A stretch of DNA of 32,007 bases from Bacteroidota bacterium (GTDB lineage Bacteria > Bacteroidota > Bacteroidia > Chitinophagales > Chitinophagaceae): positions 1-32,007 of the forward strand of contig JAEZDR010000046.1 in the NCBI GenBank assembly GCA_023433265.1. The letters are read 5' to 3'. The notes below the pieces were generated by a model, which ran no database searches, was not told the origin of the DNA, and was given only the letters and a program-made list of their open reading frames with translations. This document shows, in pieces, positions 7,132-14,236 of the stretch; the first letter of the stretch is position 1, and every line of letters begins with the position of its first letter. A program made the translations under genes and the position numbers.

Positions 7132-8231
7132 GATTAATGGTACAGGTAATAAGAGTAGTATCGGGGCTGCTGTTCATTATTTCGGGCCTGGTAAAGGCAA
7201 ATGATCCGGCAGGTTTGAGTTATAAAATGCAGGAGTTCTTTGAAGCGTGGGGCTGGACAGCGCTGCACGATTACACGCTTGTGCTTTCTATAACCATGAA
7301 CCTGTTTGAAGTGGTGGCAGGCGTGGCATTGCTGGTAGGCTGGCGGTTTAGAATCATCAGTTGGTTGTTGCTGCTCCTGATGGTAGCTTTTACTTTTCTT
7401 ACAGCCTATGCGGTGTTTTCAGGAAAGATTAAAACCTGCGGTTGCTTTGGCGACTGCCTGCCCCTAACTGCCATGAGTTCTTTTATAAAGGATGTAGTGC
7501 TTTTGATTTTCATTCTTATTCTGCTCTGGAGGTGGAGAGATGTAAAACCGTTGTGGCGTAAAAACCTGGCAACAGTTATCGTAGTGGTTTCCGGGGTATT
7601 AACGATGGCATTACAACTTTATGTGCTGAAGTACCTACCCGTGGTGGATTGCCTTCCTTACAAAAAAGGGAATAACATTTTACAACAGATGCAACCGCCT
7701 CCCGGTGCTGTACCGGACAGCTTTGCCATTAGTTTTAAATACAAGAAAGACGGGAAAATATTGGAGTTTGGTGCAGAAGACTTCCCCGAAGACTTTGACG
7801 AGACTTACGAGTACGTAGACCGCTATGATAAGTTAGTACGCAAGGGAACAGGAAAGCCGGCAATTACCGATTTTTACCTGGCCACACAAGGCAGTACAGA
7901 TACCACTAAGGCCCTTCTGTCGGGTGATGACTATTATGTATTAGTGATAGCCAAAGACATGAGTACAATAAATGATTGGGCTAAGGTGTATATGCAGGTG
8001 GCAGACGTGGCAAGGCAGCAGCAAATACCTGTTTATATTGTAACATCAACCCCGGGCGATGCCAGGCGTTATTTTGATGACAGCATCATTTTAACCAGCG
8101 ATGCGGTAGTATTAAAGACCGCCGCAAGGGTAAACAGTACCTTCTTTTTAATGAAAGGTGCCAGGGTAATAGAGAAAGTAAGCTATGCAAGTCCCCATCG
8201 CCTCACCCGGCAAATACAAGCCTTACGCTAA
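7128..8231 (+). CDS. BT_3928-type DoxX/MauE-like membrane protein
   Basis: This 367-residue inner-membrane protein has a DoxX/MauE-like four-helix N-terminal half (helices near 5-22, 50-70, 72-95 and 118-135) with the cysteine cluster CGCFGDC at 104-110, then a further helix near 148-168 and a roughly 190-residue C-terminal domain. The C-terminal part (YVLVIAKDMSTINDWAKV ... IPVYIVTSTPGDARRYF) looks like a thioredoxin-type fold without a CXXC pair. Family BT_3928 is conserved in Bacteroidota; a role in thiol or quinone electron transfer is inferred from MauE/DoxX relatives only. It overlaps both neighbours (ATGA upstream, TAATG downstream), indicating coupled translation. Confidence 0.85.
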   Translation: MRLMVQVIRVVSGLLFIISGLVKANDPAGLSYKMQEFFEAWGWTALHDYTLVLSITMNLFEVVAGVALLVGWRFRIISWLLLLLMVAFTFLTAYAVFSGKIKTCGCFGDCLPLTAMSSFIKDVVLLIFILILLWRWRDVKPLWRKNLATVIVVVSGVLTMALQLYVLKYLPVVDCLPYKKGNNILQQMQPPPGAVPDSFAISFKYKKDGKILEFGAEDFPEDFDETYEYVDRYDKLVRKGTGKPAITDFYLATQGSTDTTKALLSGDDYYVLVIAKDMSTINDWAKVYMQVADVARQQQIPVYIVTSTPGDARRYFDDSIILTSDAVVLKTAARVNSTFFLMKGARVIEKVSYASPHRLTRQIQALR

Positions 8232-9277
8232 TGGCACAGTACCTTACCAGGAAGCTTGTATATACACTGCTGGTTCTGGTAGGCGTGATAGTAGTTGTGT
8301 TCTTTCTTTTCCAGGGCTTCGGCGACCCTGCAAGGTTGGTGATGGGACAAACGGGCGATAGCACTACCCTGGCGAATGTGAGGAAGGACCTTGCGCTAGA
8401 TCAGCCGCGGTGGAAGCAGTTTATGCTATACCTCAACGACGTGTCGCCACTGGCAGTGCATTCGGCTGAAGAAATAGAAAGCAAGCAGTTGAAAGGTTTT
8501 TTTGTAGGGAGCGAGGGTGCCAAAGTGGGAGTGAAGTTGCCCTACCTCCGCAGGTCGTACCAATCAAAAAAGCCGGTAACAGGTATGCTGATGCAGGCAC
8601 TACCGAATACCTTATTGCTTGCGTTTACAGCCATGTTGCTGGCATCAATAGGAGGCATTTTCTTTGGGGTGATTGCTGCACTTAATAAGGACAGGCCTGC
8701 AGACACAGCAGCTTTGCTGATAACATCGCTGGGCATATCAGCCCCATCTTTCTTCATAGGGATTATCATTGCTTTCGTGTTTGGCTTCGTACTTAACCAC
8801 GTAACCGGGCTAAGCATGACGGGCAGCCTTTGGGAGGTGGATGCTTTTGAGGGGAGGCGGCTTGCGCTTTCTAACCTGATCTTGCCTGCCATTACACTGG
8901 GTATAAGGCCGCTTGCCATCATTACACAGCTTACCCGTAGCAGCATGCTGGATGTGCTGCAACAAGACTATATACGTACTGCTTATGCAAAAGGATTAAC
9001 CCGTACTGTTGTGGTTTATAAGCATGCGCTGCGTAATGCTATCAATCCTGTAATTACCGCCATCACCGGTTGGTTTGCAGAGCTGCTGGCGGGGGCCTTC
9101 TTTGTAGAATACATTTTTGGATGGAACGGCATTGGCAAACTAACCGTAGATGCGCTGGATCAACTGGACTTTCCGGTTGTGATGGGGAGTGTGCTGTTAA
9201 CTGCAACATTCTTCGTGATAGTCAACCTCGCCGCTGATGTGTTGTATAGGGTGGTGGATCCCAGGATAAAAGACTAG
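8231..9277 (+). CDS. OppB/DppB-type ABC transporter permease
   Basis: This 348-residue polytopic permease of the peptide/nickel ABC importer family starts with the typical first helix (LVYTLLVLVGVIVVVFFLFQGFGDPARL). Five further helices surround the coupling loop DYIRTAYAKGLTRTVVVYKHALRNAINPV near 255-283. A periplasmic insert after helix 1 is longer than usual (about residues 45-120, including a GFFVGSEGAKVGVKLPYLRR stretch). It starts one base inside the stop of the BT_3928 gene, so it shares that operon. No second permease, ATPase or binding protein is adjacent, so partners must be encoded elsewhere; substrate cannot be stated. Confidence 0.9.
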   Translation: MAQYLTRKLVYTLLVLVGVIVVVFFLFQGFGDPARLVMGQTGDSTTLANVRKDLALDQPRWKQFMLYLNDVSPLAVHSAEEIESKQLKGFFVGSEGAKVGVKLPYLRRSYQSKKPVTGMLMQALPNTLLLAFTAMLLASIGGIFFGVIAALNKDRPADTAALLITSLGISAPSFFIGIIIAFVFGFVLNHVTGLSMTGSLWEVDAFEGRRLALSNLILPAITLGIRPLAIITQLTRSSMLDVLQQDYIRTAYAKGLTRTVVVYKHALRNAINPVITAITGWFAELLAGAFFVEYIFGWNGIGKLTVDALDQLDFPVVMGSVLLTATFFVIVNLAADVLYRVVDPRIKD

Positions 9278-9300
9278 AAGCAGGAAATAGAAGGATGTTA

Positions 9301-9330
9301 TCCCTCTACACAGCATCGACTCTTCGAAAG
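9301..9330 (+). repeat. 30-bp direct repeat, left copy
   Basis: TCCCTCTAC, nine less conserved bases, then ACTCTTCGAAAG. It matches 9671-9700 at 25 of 30 positions without gaps. The two copies lie 370 bp apart and bracket the antitoxin gene. Confidence 0.75.
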
Positions 9331-9373
9331 GAAGGAAGTCTTTGCCATAATTAAGGATCAACTTAAATAGCGC

Positions 9374-9388
9374 TGACAATATTTGTCA
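9374..9388. promoter_or_regulatory. Inverted repeat, possible operator
   Basis: TGACAA, three bases, TTGTCA: a perfect 6-bp inverted repeat 37 bases before the antitoxin ATG. Phd/YefM antitoxins usually repress their own promoter by binding such palindromes. The assignment is inferred from position. Confidence 0.5.
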
Positions 9389-9402
9389 CAAAATTTTGCA
9401 CA

Positions 9403-9415
9403 TTTGTTGGTACAA
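9403..9415. promoter_or_regulatory. Second inverted repeat, possible operator
   Basis: TTTGT, four bases and ACAAA (overlapping by composition with the first palindrome's TTGT/ACAA core) lie 10 bases before the ATG at 9425. Two spaced palindromes sharing a core fit cooperative autorepression, though AT-rich chance symmetry is possible. Confidence 0.35.
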
Positions 9416-9424
9416 ATACTCCTC

Positions 9425-9712
9425 ATGCAGGCCATCAGTATTTCTCAACTCCGCTCGAATATTAAAAAGTACTTCAATGATGTTTCTGATAATCAGGACA
9501 TCATTGTTGTACATGGAGATAGCGATGATGACGGCGTAGTAGTCATGTCGTTGAAGGAATACAATTCATTACAGGAAACCGGCTATTTATTGTCTTCAGC
9601 CAGCAATAGAGCCAGGCTGGCGGAGAGTCTGGATCAATTAAGAAACAGGCCTTTAATGAAAAGCATGTCATCCCTCTACCCACCAAAAACTCTTCGAAAG
9701 AAGAAGGGATGA
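9425..9712 (+). CDS. Phd/YefM-family antitoxin without a toxin partner
   Basis: Starting at the ATG at 9425, the 95-residue product opens MQAISISQLRSNIKKYFNDVSDNQDIIVVHG and continues VVVMSLKEYNSLQETGYLLSS, the hallmark of type II antitoxins of the Phd/YefM family: an N-terminal DNA-binding and dimerisation fold followed by a disordered toxin-binding tail. An upstream TTG at 9383 would add 14 residues across the palindromic region and is less likely. Normally a RelE/YoeB-type toxin gene follows or overlaps the stop; here only 43 bp remain before a convergent unrelated gene, so the toxin is missing. The last codons (SSLYPPKTLRKKK) come from the direct-repeat copy at 9671-9700, suggesting a changed 3' end. 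Confidence 0.85.
   Translation: MQAISISQLRSNIKKYFNDVSDNQDIIVVHGDSDDDGVVVMSLKEYNSLQETGYLLSSASNRARLAESLDQLRNRPLMKSMSSLYPPKTLRKKKG
9671..9700 (+). repeat. 30-bp direct repeat, right copy
   Basis: It matches 9301-9330 at 25 of 30 positions, with both conserved blocks TCCCTCTAC and ACTCTTCGAAAG at the same 18-base offset. It lies inside the antitoxin reading frame and encodes its C-terminus. Confidence 0.75.
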
Positions 9713-9755
9713 AATCCTTACTATAAAGAGTGTCAACACAGTTAGCATTGCTAAT

Positions 9756-10691
9756 CTATCTCCCTCTCCCAAAATCAAATAGCCTGGCAGTAAATGCCGC
9801 CCGTTCCCGCTTCTTAAACACTACATCCCAGTTGCCTTTGTAGCGAAGTACCTCGGGAACAAGCAGGCCATTGAAACGCGTCATTTGCACTTCCATGTGC
9901 ACATCGAAGTCGTAAACGCCTGCTTTGTAGCTGAGCGAATAATTGCGGGCAAGCACTTCCATCGTCCTTGAATCGAACCAGGTAGTCATTTCATCCACCA
10001 CAATATCATCTCCTCTAAAAAGGCCTGGGTTTTCTTTTGCTTTGATGGAGAAGAGATAGGCCGGAGCGCCGTTAAAGTCAGTGTAATCTAAACGGTAGTC
10101 GTACAGTTTAGTAGCCCTGTCGTCGAACAGGTCAAGTTTATTACCAATGAAGGGTATGCCAGGGATCTTCTTGCCGGGGTTGAAAAACAGCATCTTTAGT
10201 TGCTCCTTGTGTTTTTCCATTCCTTTTTTTTCTGCCGTAGAGAATTGTTTCCCCTTAACAAGATTGGTTTCGCCGCATACCTTTCCTTTTGCAAAGAAGA
10301 GGCTGGCATAGAGTTGCGCAGTGAGGTAGTTGTATTCCTTCTTCCTGTCGTAAAAATCGCCTGTGGTTGTTTCCGAAATTACTTCCGTGGTACGGCATCC
10401 TTCCTGCCGGTGTTGCCTTGTTTTACTCTCCGCTGAGGCCTGTATACCGCCTTTTTTATTGTAGATGTAAATGTTGTTGAAGCTAGTGTATTCCAGGATG
10501 CGGAGGTTGCGGAAGGCTTTATAGAAAGTAGTGTCTTCTTTAATAATATTGAGGATCTTCCTGAAGTCGAAGTTGCTTCGGACAATGACCTCCTGCAGGG
10601 TTATTTTCTTTTTGTCCCAAACAATCGTGGTATCCTGTGCTAAGGCAAGGTTTGCTATGAGGATGAATAACAGGCAAAGCCGGTATTTCAT
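9756..10691 (-). CDS. Secreted protein of unknown function
   Basis: The 311-residue product has a clear signal peptide (MKYRLCLLFILIANLALAQ) and a mature part that opens DTTIVWDKKKITLQEVIVRSNFDFRKIL. The remainder is rich in aromatic and charged residues with alternating strands, for example DYTDFNGAPAYLFSIKAKENPGLF and MEVQMTRFNGLLVPEVLRYKGNWDVVFKKRE near the end. That pattern resembles outer-membrane or periplasmic lipid-carrier-like (LolA-type) beta sheets in Bacteroidota, but I do not recognise a family. Its ATG overlaps the stop of the deformylase gene by 4 bases, so the two are translationally coupled although a functional link is not obvious. Confidence 0.8.
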   Translation of the reverse strand: MKYRLCLLFILIANLALAQDTTIVWDKKKITLQEVIVRSNFDFRKILNIIKEDTTFYKAFRNLRILEYTSFNNIYIYNKKGGIQASAESKTRQHRQEGCRTTEVISETTTGDFYDRKKEYNYLTAQLYASLFFAKGKVCGETNLVKGKQFSTAEKKGMEKHKEQLKMLFFNPGKKIPGIPFIGNKLDLFDDRATKLYDYRLDYTDFNGAPAYLFSIKAKENPGLFRGDDIVVDEMTTWFDSRTMEVLARNYSLSYKAGVYDFDVHMEVQMTRFNGLLVPEVLRYKGNWDVVFKKRERAAFTARLFDFGRGR

Positions 10692-11266
10692 TTAGCAAAC
10701 GTCATTTTATAGTCAACCCGCACCTTTCCTTTCGATATGTCGTTTAGCTTACCCTGTAACATCTTTTTACGCAGCGGTTTTATATAGTCAATAAACAGCT
10801 TTCCTTCAATGTGATCATATTCGTGTTGAATAACCCTGCCGGTTATGCCCCTGAAAACCTCAGTGTGCTCCTGGAAGTTCTCGTCGAGGTAGGTGAGTGT
10901 TACTTCATCAGGGCGCGTAATATCTTCTCTTATTTTGGGTATGCTAAGGCAACCTTCGTTATACGACCATTCTTTACCGTTGAGGTCACTTATATGTGCA
11001 TTAATGAACACCCTTCGAATACCCGGTTCATCAGGGTATTGGCCTAACTCATCTTTTTCCATGTTGTGAAAAATGATGGAGCTGTCAATTACGAACAACC
11101 TGATATCGCGGTTAATTTGGGGAGCTGCAAGGCCAACACCATTGCTGGCTTCCATCGTTTCCCACATATCATTGATGAGTTTATCGAGGTTGGGGTAGTC
11201 CTTATCAATGTCAACTGCTTTCTTTCTTAAAACCGGCGCGCCGTAGGCAACAATTGGTAAAATCAT
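10688..11266 (-). CDS. def: Peptide deformylase
   Basis: This cytoplasmic metalloenzyme removes the formyl group from the N-terminal methionine of new proteins. All three family motifs are intact: GVGLAAPQ (43-50), EGCLS (104-108, metal-ligand cysteine) and HEYDH (148-152, two metal-ligand histidines and the catalytic Glu149). Length is 192 residues, with a basic C-terminal extension after the third motif. The ATG start yields MILPIVAYGAPVLRKKA, matching the family. A -7-like element lies 26 bases upstream (11293-11300). It is the first gene of a two-gene unit. Confidence 0.97.
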   Translation of the reverse strand: MILPIVAYGAPVLRKKAVDIDKDYPNLDKLINDMWETMEASNGVGLAAPQINRDIRLFVIDSSIIFHNMEKDELGQYPDEPGIRRVFINAHISDLNGKEWSYNEGCLSIPKIREDITRPDEVTLTYLDENFQEHTEVFRGITGRVIQHEYDHIEGKLFIDYIKPLRKKMLQGKLNDISKGKVRVDYKMTFAK

Positions 11267-11292
11267 AAAATGCTCTGATATGCTGAGAGGGT

Positions 11293-11300
11293 CAAAGCTA
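11293..11300 (-). promoter_or_regulatory. Candidate -7 element for def
   Basis: On the minus strand the bases read TAGCTTTG, an exact TAnnTTTG match, 26 bases before the def ATG. I found no TTG at the expected spacing upstream, so this is a partial promoter match. Confidence 0.4.
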
Positions 11301-11371
11301 AGAAAGCAGGCGTTAATAACCTGTTGAAGCGCAAAGTTTTCGGAATGTGTTAGGGTTTAGGGTATTGATTA

Positions 11372-11929
11372 TCAAAGGGGCTTTGTGGCAACAACCTGCC
11401 AGGCTCCATGGATGTGACTGAGTAGCCTGATATTTTGCACGGCGAACGAACGCTTGAAAGGCAGGTTTTGGTAATGCATCCATGCATTGTGGAAGGCAGG
11501 AGGCTTCAAGTCGCGGTTAGCAAGCGTTACATGAAAGTGTGGGTCACCCTCATTGCGAGCCATCTCGACAGGAGTAGGAGCAGAGCTAAGCAGTTGATGA
11601 ATTTCGTTCCGCAATGCAAGAAGTTGGTGGGCAGGAAGGGGGTTGATATACAACACCGGGGCGCGGGCGTTTTCGAAACAACCAAAGCCATCGAGTTGCT
11701 GATGAAAGGGGCTTATTGTAAGCTTCATTGAAAGAAACCAATGGACGAGATCTTCATGGAGCTCTTTCGCAACTATAAAAGGGGCTTTCAAAGTGATGTG
11801 CGGGATATGCCTGAGTGCGTACCTGCAATGGTACCGGGCAGCTATTTCCTCTTTTAGTTGTTTGATCTCGTTGCTGAGGGGTTCAGGAATCACAATAGCG
11901 ATGTAGTACAACCGGCCCTCAGTTGTCAT
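11372..11929 (-). CDS. 2'-5' RNA ligase / LigT-like 2H phosphoesterase
   Basis: This 185-residue protein carries the two H-x-T motifs of the 2H phosphoesterase superfamily: HIT at residues 44-46 (in HIPHITLKAPF) and HVT at 133-135 (in HFHVTLANRDL). These histidines handle 2',3'-cyclic or 2'-5' phosphodiester bonds in RNA. Relatives include LigT and CPDase; the physiological substrate in bacteria is uncertain. It begins one base after the stop of the exonuclease/GIY-YIG gene, so it is the last gene of an operon with that gene, miaA and a response regulator. RNA repair or tRNA processing fits its neighbours but is inference. Confidence 0.9.
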   Translation of the reverse strand: MTTEGRLYYIAIVIPEPLSNEIKQLKEEIAARYHCRYALRHIPHITLKAPFIVAKELHEDLVHWFLSMKLTISPFHQQLDGFGCFENARAPVLYINPLPAHQLLALRNEIHQLLSSAPTPVEMARNEGDPHFHVTLANRDLKPPAFHNAWMHYQNLPFKRSFAVQNIRLLSHIHGAWQVVATKPL

Positions 11930-11930
11930 G

Positions 11931-13253
11931 TTACAGCATCACCACCCTTGAGGGGTATTTTTGGGTGAAGGAACGGATGATAGTCTTTATTGTTTCATTT
12001 TCCGGGAAAGGTTTAATATAAGCCTTCACTTCTTCCAAACGTTGAACAGGTGTTTTGTAAGGAATCTTTCCGAAGCCCTGGAATTTTCCATTTTCAACTA
12101 ATACACAGGATTGATGATCGGAGCATTGCTCTACTATCAGGTAGCTATACTGTTGGCTCACCAGGGTTTGGGCTGCGGCTTTAACCTTGCTGTTGTGTAC
12201 TTCTACATCTTCGGGAGCGTGATGAGCCTCGGCTTTTTGCAAAAAGCAAAGAACAGGGTCTATTTCAAATTCTCTTGCAAGTTGCCAAAGGGTTTGGTGT
12301 GCTTCTGTTCTTAATGCAAAGGATGCGATGGGGTCGTAATGTTTTTTCTTTTTATCAATTGCAATGCGCAGGTAGCCCCGGCCATCTTCGAATACATAAA
12401 ACCCGAACAACTGTTCAGGATGTTTCTGGCTTACGTTGTATGTAGGCCAAAGCTTCCTGATTTCAACACTTTCCATCAGGGAGGCTATAAACTCAGTGGA
12501 GCAGGTATTGTACGAAATAGAATGGATGTTTCTAAGAAACTCCATGCGTTTACGGCCGGCATTGCTACCTGTGAAATGGCTGATGACTCTCTGCTTAATG
12601 CATTTGGCTTTGCCAACGTAAATAACCTTGCCGCGTGCGTCATGAAAATAATAGACACCCGGTTCGAAAGGCAGTGTTGTTACCTGTGCTTTGGGTAGAT
12701 TGGGCGGCAGTATATGCTCTTTGCTGTCTTTTTTGAGGAAGTCTTTTATCAGTTTCTCTCCGCCCTTATGGTAGATTCGTTCAAAGAGGATACTTGTTGC
12801 ATCCGCATCACCGCCGGCCCGGTGGCGCTTTGTATTTGGAATTTCGAGGGTTTCACATAAATGGTCCAGCCCATATCTTCTTAGCCCTTCAAAAACAGCT
12901 TTGCTGAGTCGCAGGGTACAAAGTTTCTTGGCGTTCCAGTCAATGTTTGCCTGCCTGAACTGGTGTTTAATAAAAGAATAATCAAAATTAACATTATGGG
13001 CTACGAAAATCCGGTCCTGCAAGAGGTTGTAAATGTTGGAAGCAACATCCCTGAAGCGCGGAGCCACCGAAACCATCTCGTTGGTGATACCAGTAAGATG
13101 GGAGACATATTTGGGGATAGGATAACCCGGGTTGATTAGCGTTTCGTAACGCCCTTCCACCTCTTTGCCATTGTGTAATACAATAGCTATTTCCGTAATG
13201 CCGTTTTGATCTGCGTGGCTGCCGGTTGTTTCTATGTCAACTATGGCGAACAT
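11931..13253 (-). CDS. DnaQ-type exonuclease fused to GIY-YIG nuclease domain
   Basis: Starting at the ATG at 13253, the protein has 440 residues. The N-terminal DEDDh 3'-5' exonuclease shows DIETTG (6-11), the central HNVNFDYSFI (about 86-95) and RHRAGGDADAT (about 143-153, His and Asp of the last motif). Then follows a GIY-YIG domain, PGVYYFHDARGKVIYVGKAKCIKQRV (about 200-225), as in UvrC and Cho, and a further C-terminal region of about 200 residues without a recognised motif. The fusion suggests DNA repair, pairing incision and trimming. The frame stays open to an ATG at 13319 that overlaps the miaA stop (ATGA), adding 22 residues; the shorter start matches the usual M-(F/Y)-AIVDIETTG opening. 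Confidence 0.9.
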   Translation of the reverse strand: MFAIVDIETTGSHADQNGITEIAIVLHNGKEVEGRYETLINPGYPIPKYVSHLTGITNEMVSVAPRFRDVASNIYNLLQDRIFVAHNVNFDYSFIKHQFRQANIDWNAKKLCTLRLSKAVFEGLRRYGLDHLCETLEIPNTKRHRAGGDADATSILFERIYHKGGEKLIKDFLKKDSKEHILPPNLPKAQVTTLPFEPGVYYFHDARGKVIYVGKAKCIKQRVISHFTGSNAGRKRMEFLRNIHSISYNTCSTEFIASLMESVEIRKLWPTYNVSQKHPEQLFGFYVFEDGRGYLRIAIDKKKKHYDPIASFALRTEAHQTLWQLAREFEIDPVLCFLQKAEAHHAPEDVEVHNSKVKAAAQTLVSQQYSYLIVEQCSDHQSCVLVENGKFQGFGKIPYKTPVQRLEEVKAYIKPFPENETIKTIIRSFTQKYPSRVVML

Positions 13254-13315
13254 GTCTAGCTGCAAGCTACGAAAAGAGGGCAAAAGCAGGGAATGAAACT
13301 GTTGACAGGGCAGCA

Positions 13316-14236
13316 TCAAGGCTGTACCGTAGCAAAAGGGAAGGGGTACTCCTGTGTGATGGTTTCGAATGCACTTTCAGGTGGAAGCCACCTGGTACCG
13401 GGGACCGATTTGAACCAGGTAAGCTGTCTTTTGGCATAATGGCGTGTATTCTTTTTTATTTCATCTACTGCTTTTTTCAAGTCGTACTCACCATCTATGT
13501 GTCGGAAGAGTTCTGCGTAGCCGACTGTTTGTAAGGCCTTCAAATGCCTGAACTGCTGCAAGCCGGCAACTTCATCAGGCAATCCATCGCGCATCATTGC
13601 ATCTACACGGTTATTAATTCGTTCGTACAATGTCTCGCGGGGTATGTCGATAGCGAACTGGCAATAATCGAAGGGTCGTTGCTTTGCAACACCCTGCCTG
13701 AAAGTATTGATGGATTTTCCCGTTGCTAAGCAGACTTCCAATGCGCGGAGCAGCCTGTGTGGGTTCTGTTGTTCAGCCTGTTGCCAATAGCCGGGGTCAA
13801 GCGTTTTTACCTGCTCCTGTAACCAGGAAAGCCCAAAAGCCTGGTAGTCCTGGTTTACCTGCTGACGTACTTCTTGTGGAACGGGAGGTATGTTGTCGAG
13901 TCCACTGCAAAAAGCGCGGATATATAAGCCTGTACCTCCAACCATGATGGCAACAGGACGCCTGGCAAAGATGGATGCAGCCGCGTCAAGAGCGTAGTTC
14001 TCAAAGGTAGCAGCGGTTACTTGTTCTACTACCGAATGGCTGTTGATGAAATAGTGCTGAACTTCTTTCAGTTGACCTGGCGTGGGCTTGGCTACACCGA
14101 TATTCATTTCACGGTAGCATTGCCGGGAATCTGCTGAAATAATATCAGTACCGTAATGTTTTGCAAGGTTGATTGCAAGATCCGTTTTACCGCTCGCCGT
14201 AGGCCCTCCAATAACAATAACCAGTGGACGTACCAT
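13316..14236 (-). CDS. miaA: tRNA dimethylallyltransferase
   Basis: MiaA transfers a dimethylallyl group to N6 of A37 in tRNAs reading UNN codons. The 306-residue protein has the P-loop GGPTASGKT (10-18), the family segment SADSRQCYREMNIGVAKP (about 35-52), IMVGGTGLYIRAFCSGLD (about 97-114), and the C-terminal tRNA-contacting RQLTWFK (about 281-287). Length is normal. Its ATG overlaps the stop of the upstream response regulator by one base (TAATG), and a downstream ATG overlaps its own stop, so it sits in a tightly packed operon. Confidence 0.97.
   Translation of the reverse strand: MVRPLVIVIGGPTASGKTDLAINLAKHYGTDIISADSRQCYREMNIGVAKPTPGQLKEVQHYFINSHSVVEQVTAATFENYALDAAASIFARRPVAIMVGGTGLYIRAFCSGLDNIPPVPQEVRQQVNQDYQAFGLSWLQEQVKTLDPGYWQQAEQQNPHRLLRALEVCLATGKSINTFRQGVAKQRPFDYCQFAIDIPRETLYERINNRVDAMMRDGLPDEVAGLQQFRHLKALQTVGYAELFRHIDGEYDLKKAVDEIKKNTRHYAKRQLTWFKSVPGTRWLPPESAFETITQEYPFPFATVQP

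Noticed and set aside
9713..9755. A missing RelE-type toxin after the antitoxin
   Set aside because: Only 43 bp are available before the convergent gene end, and no frame on either strand could hold even a toxin fragment.
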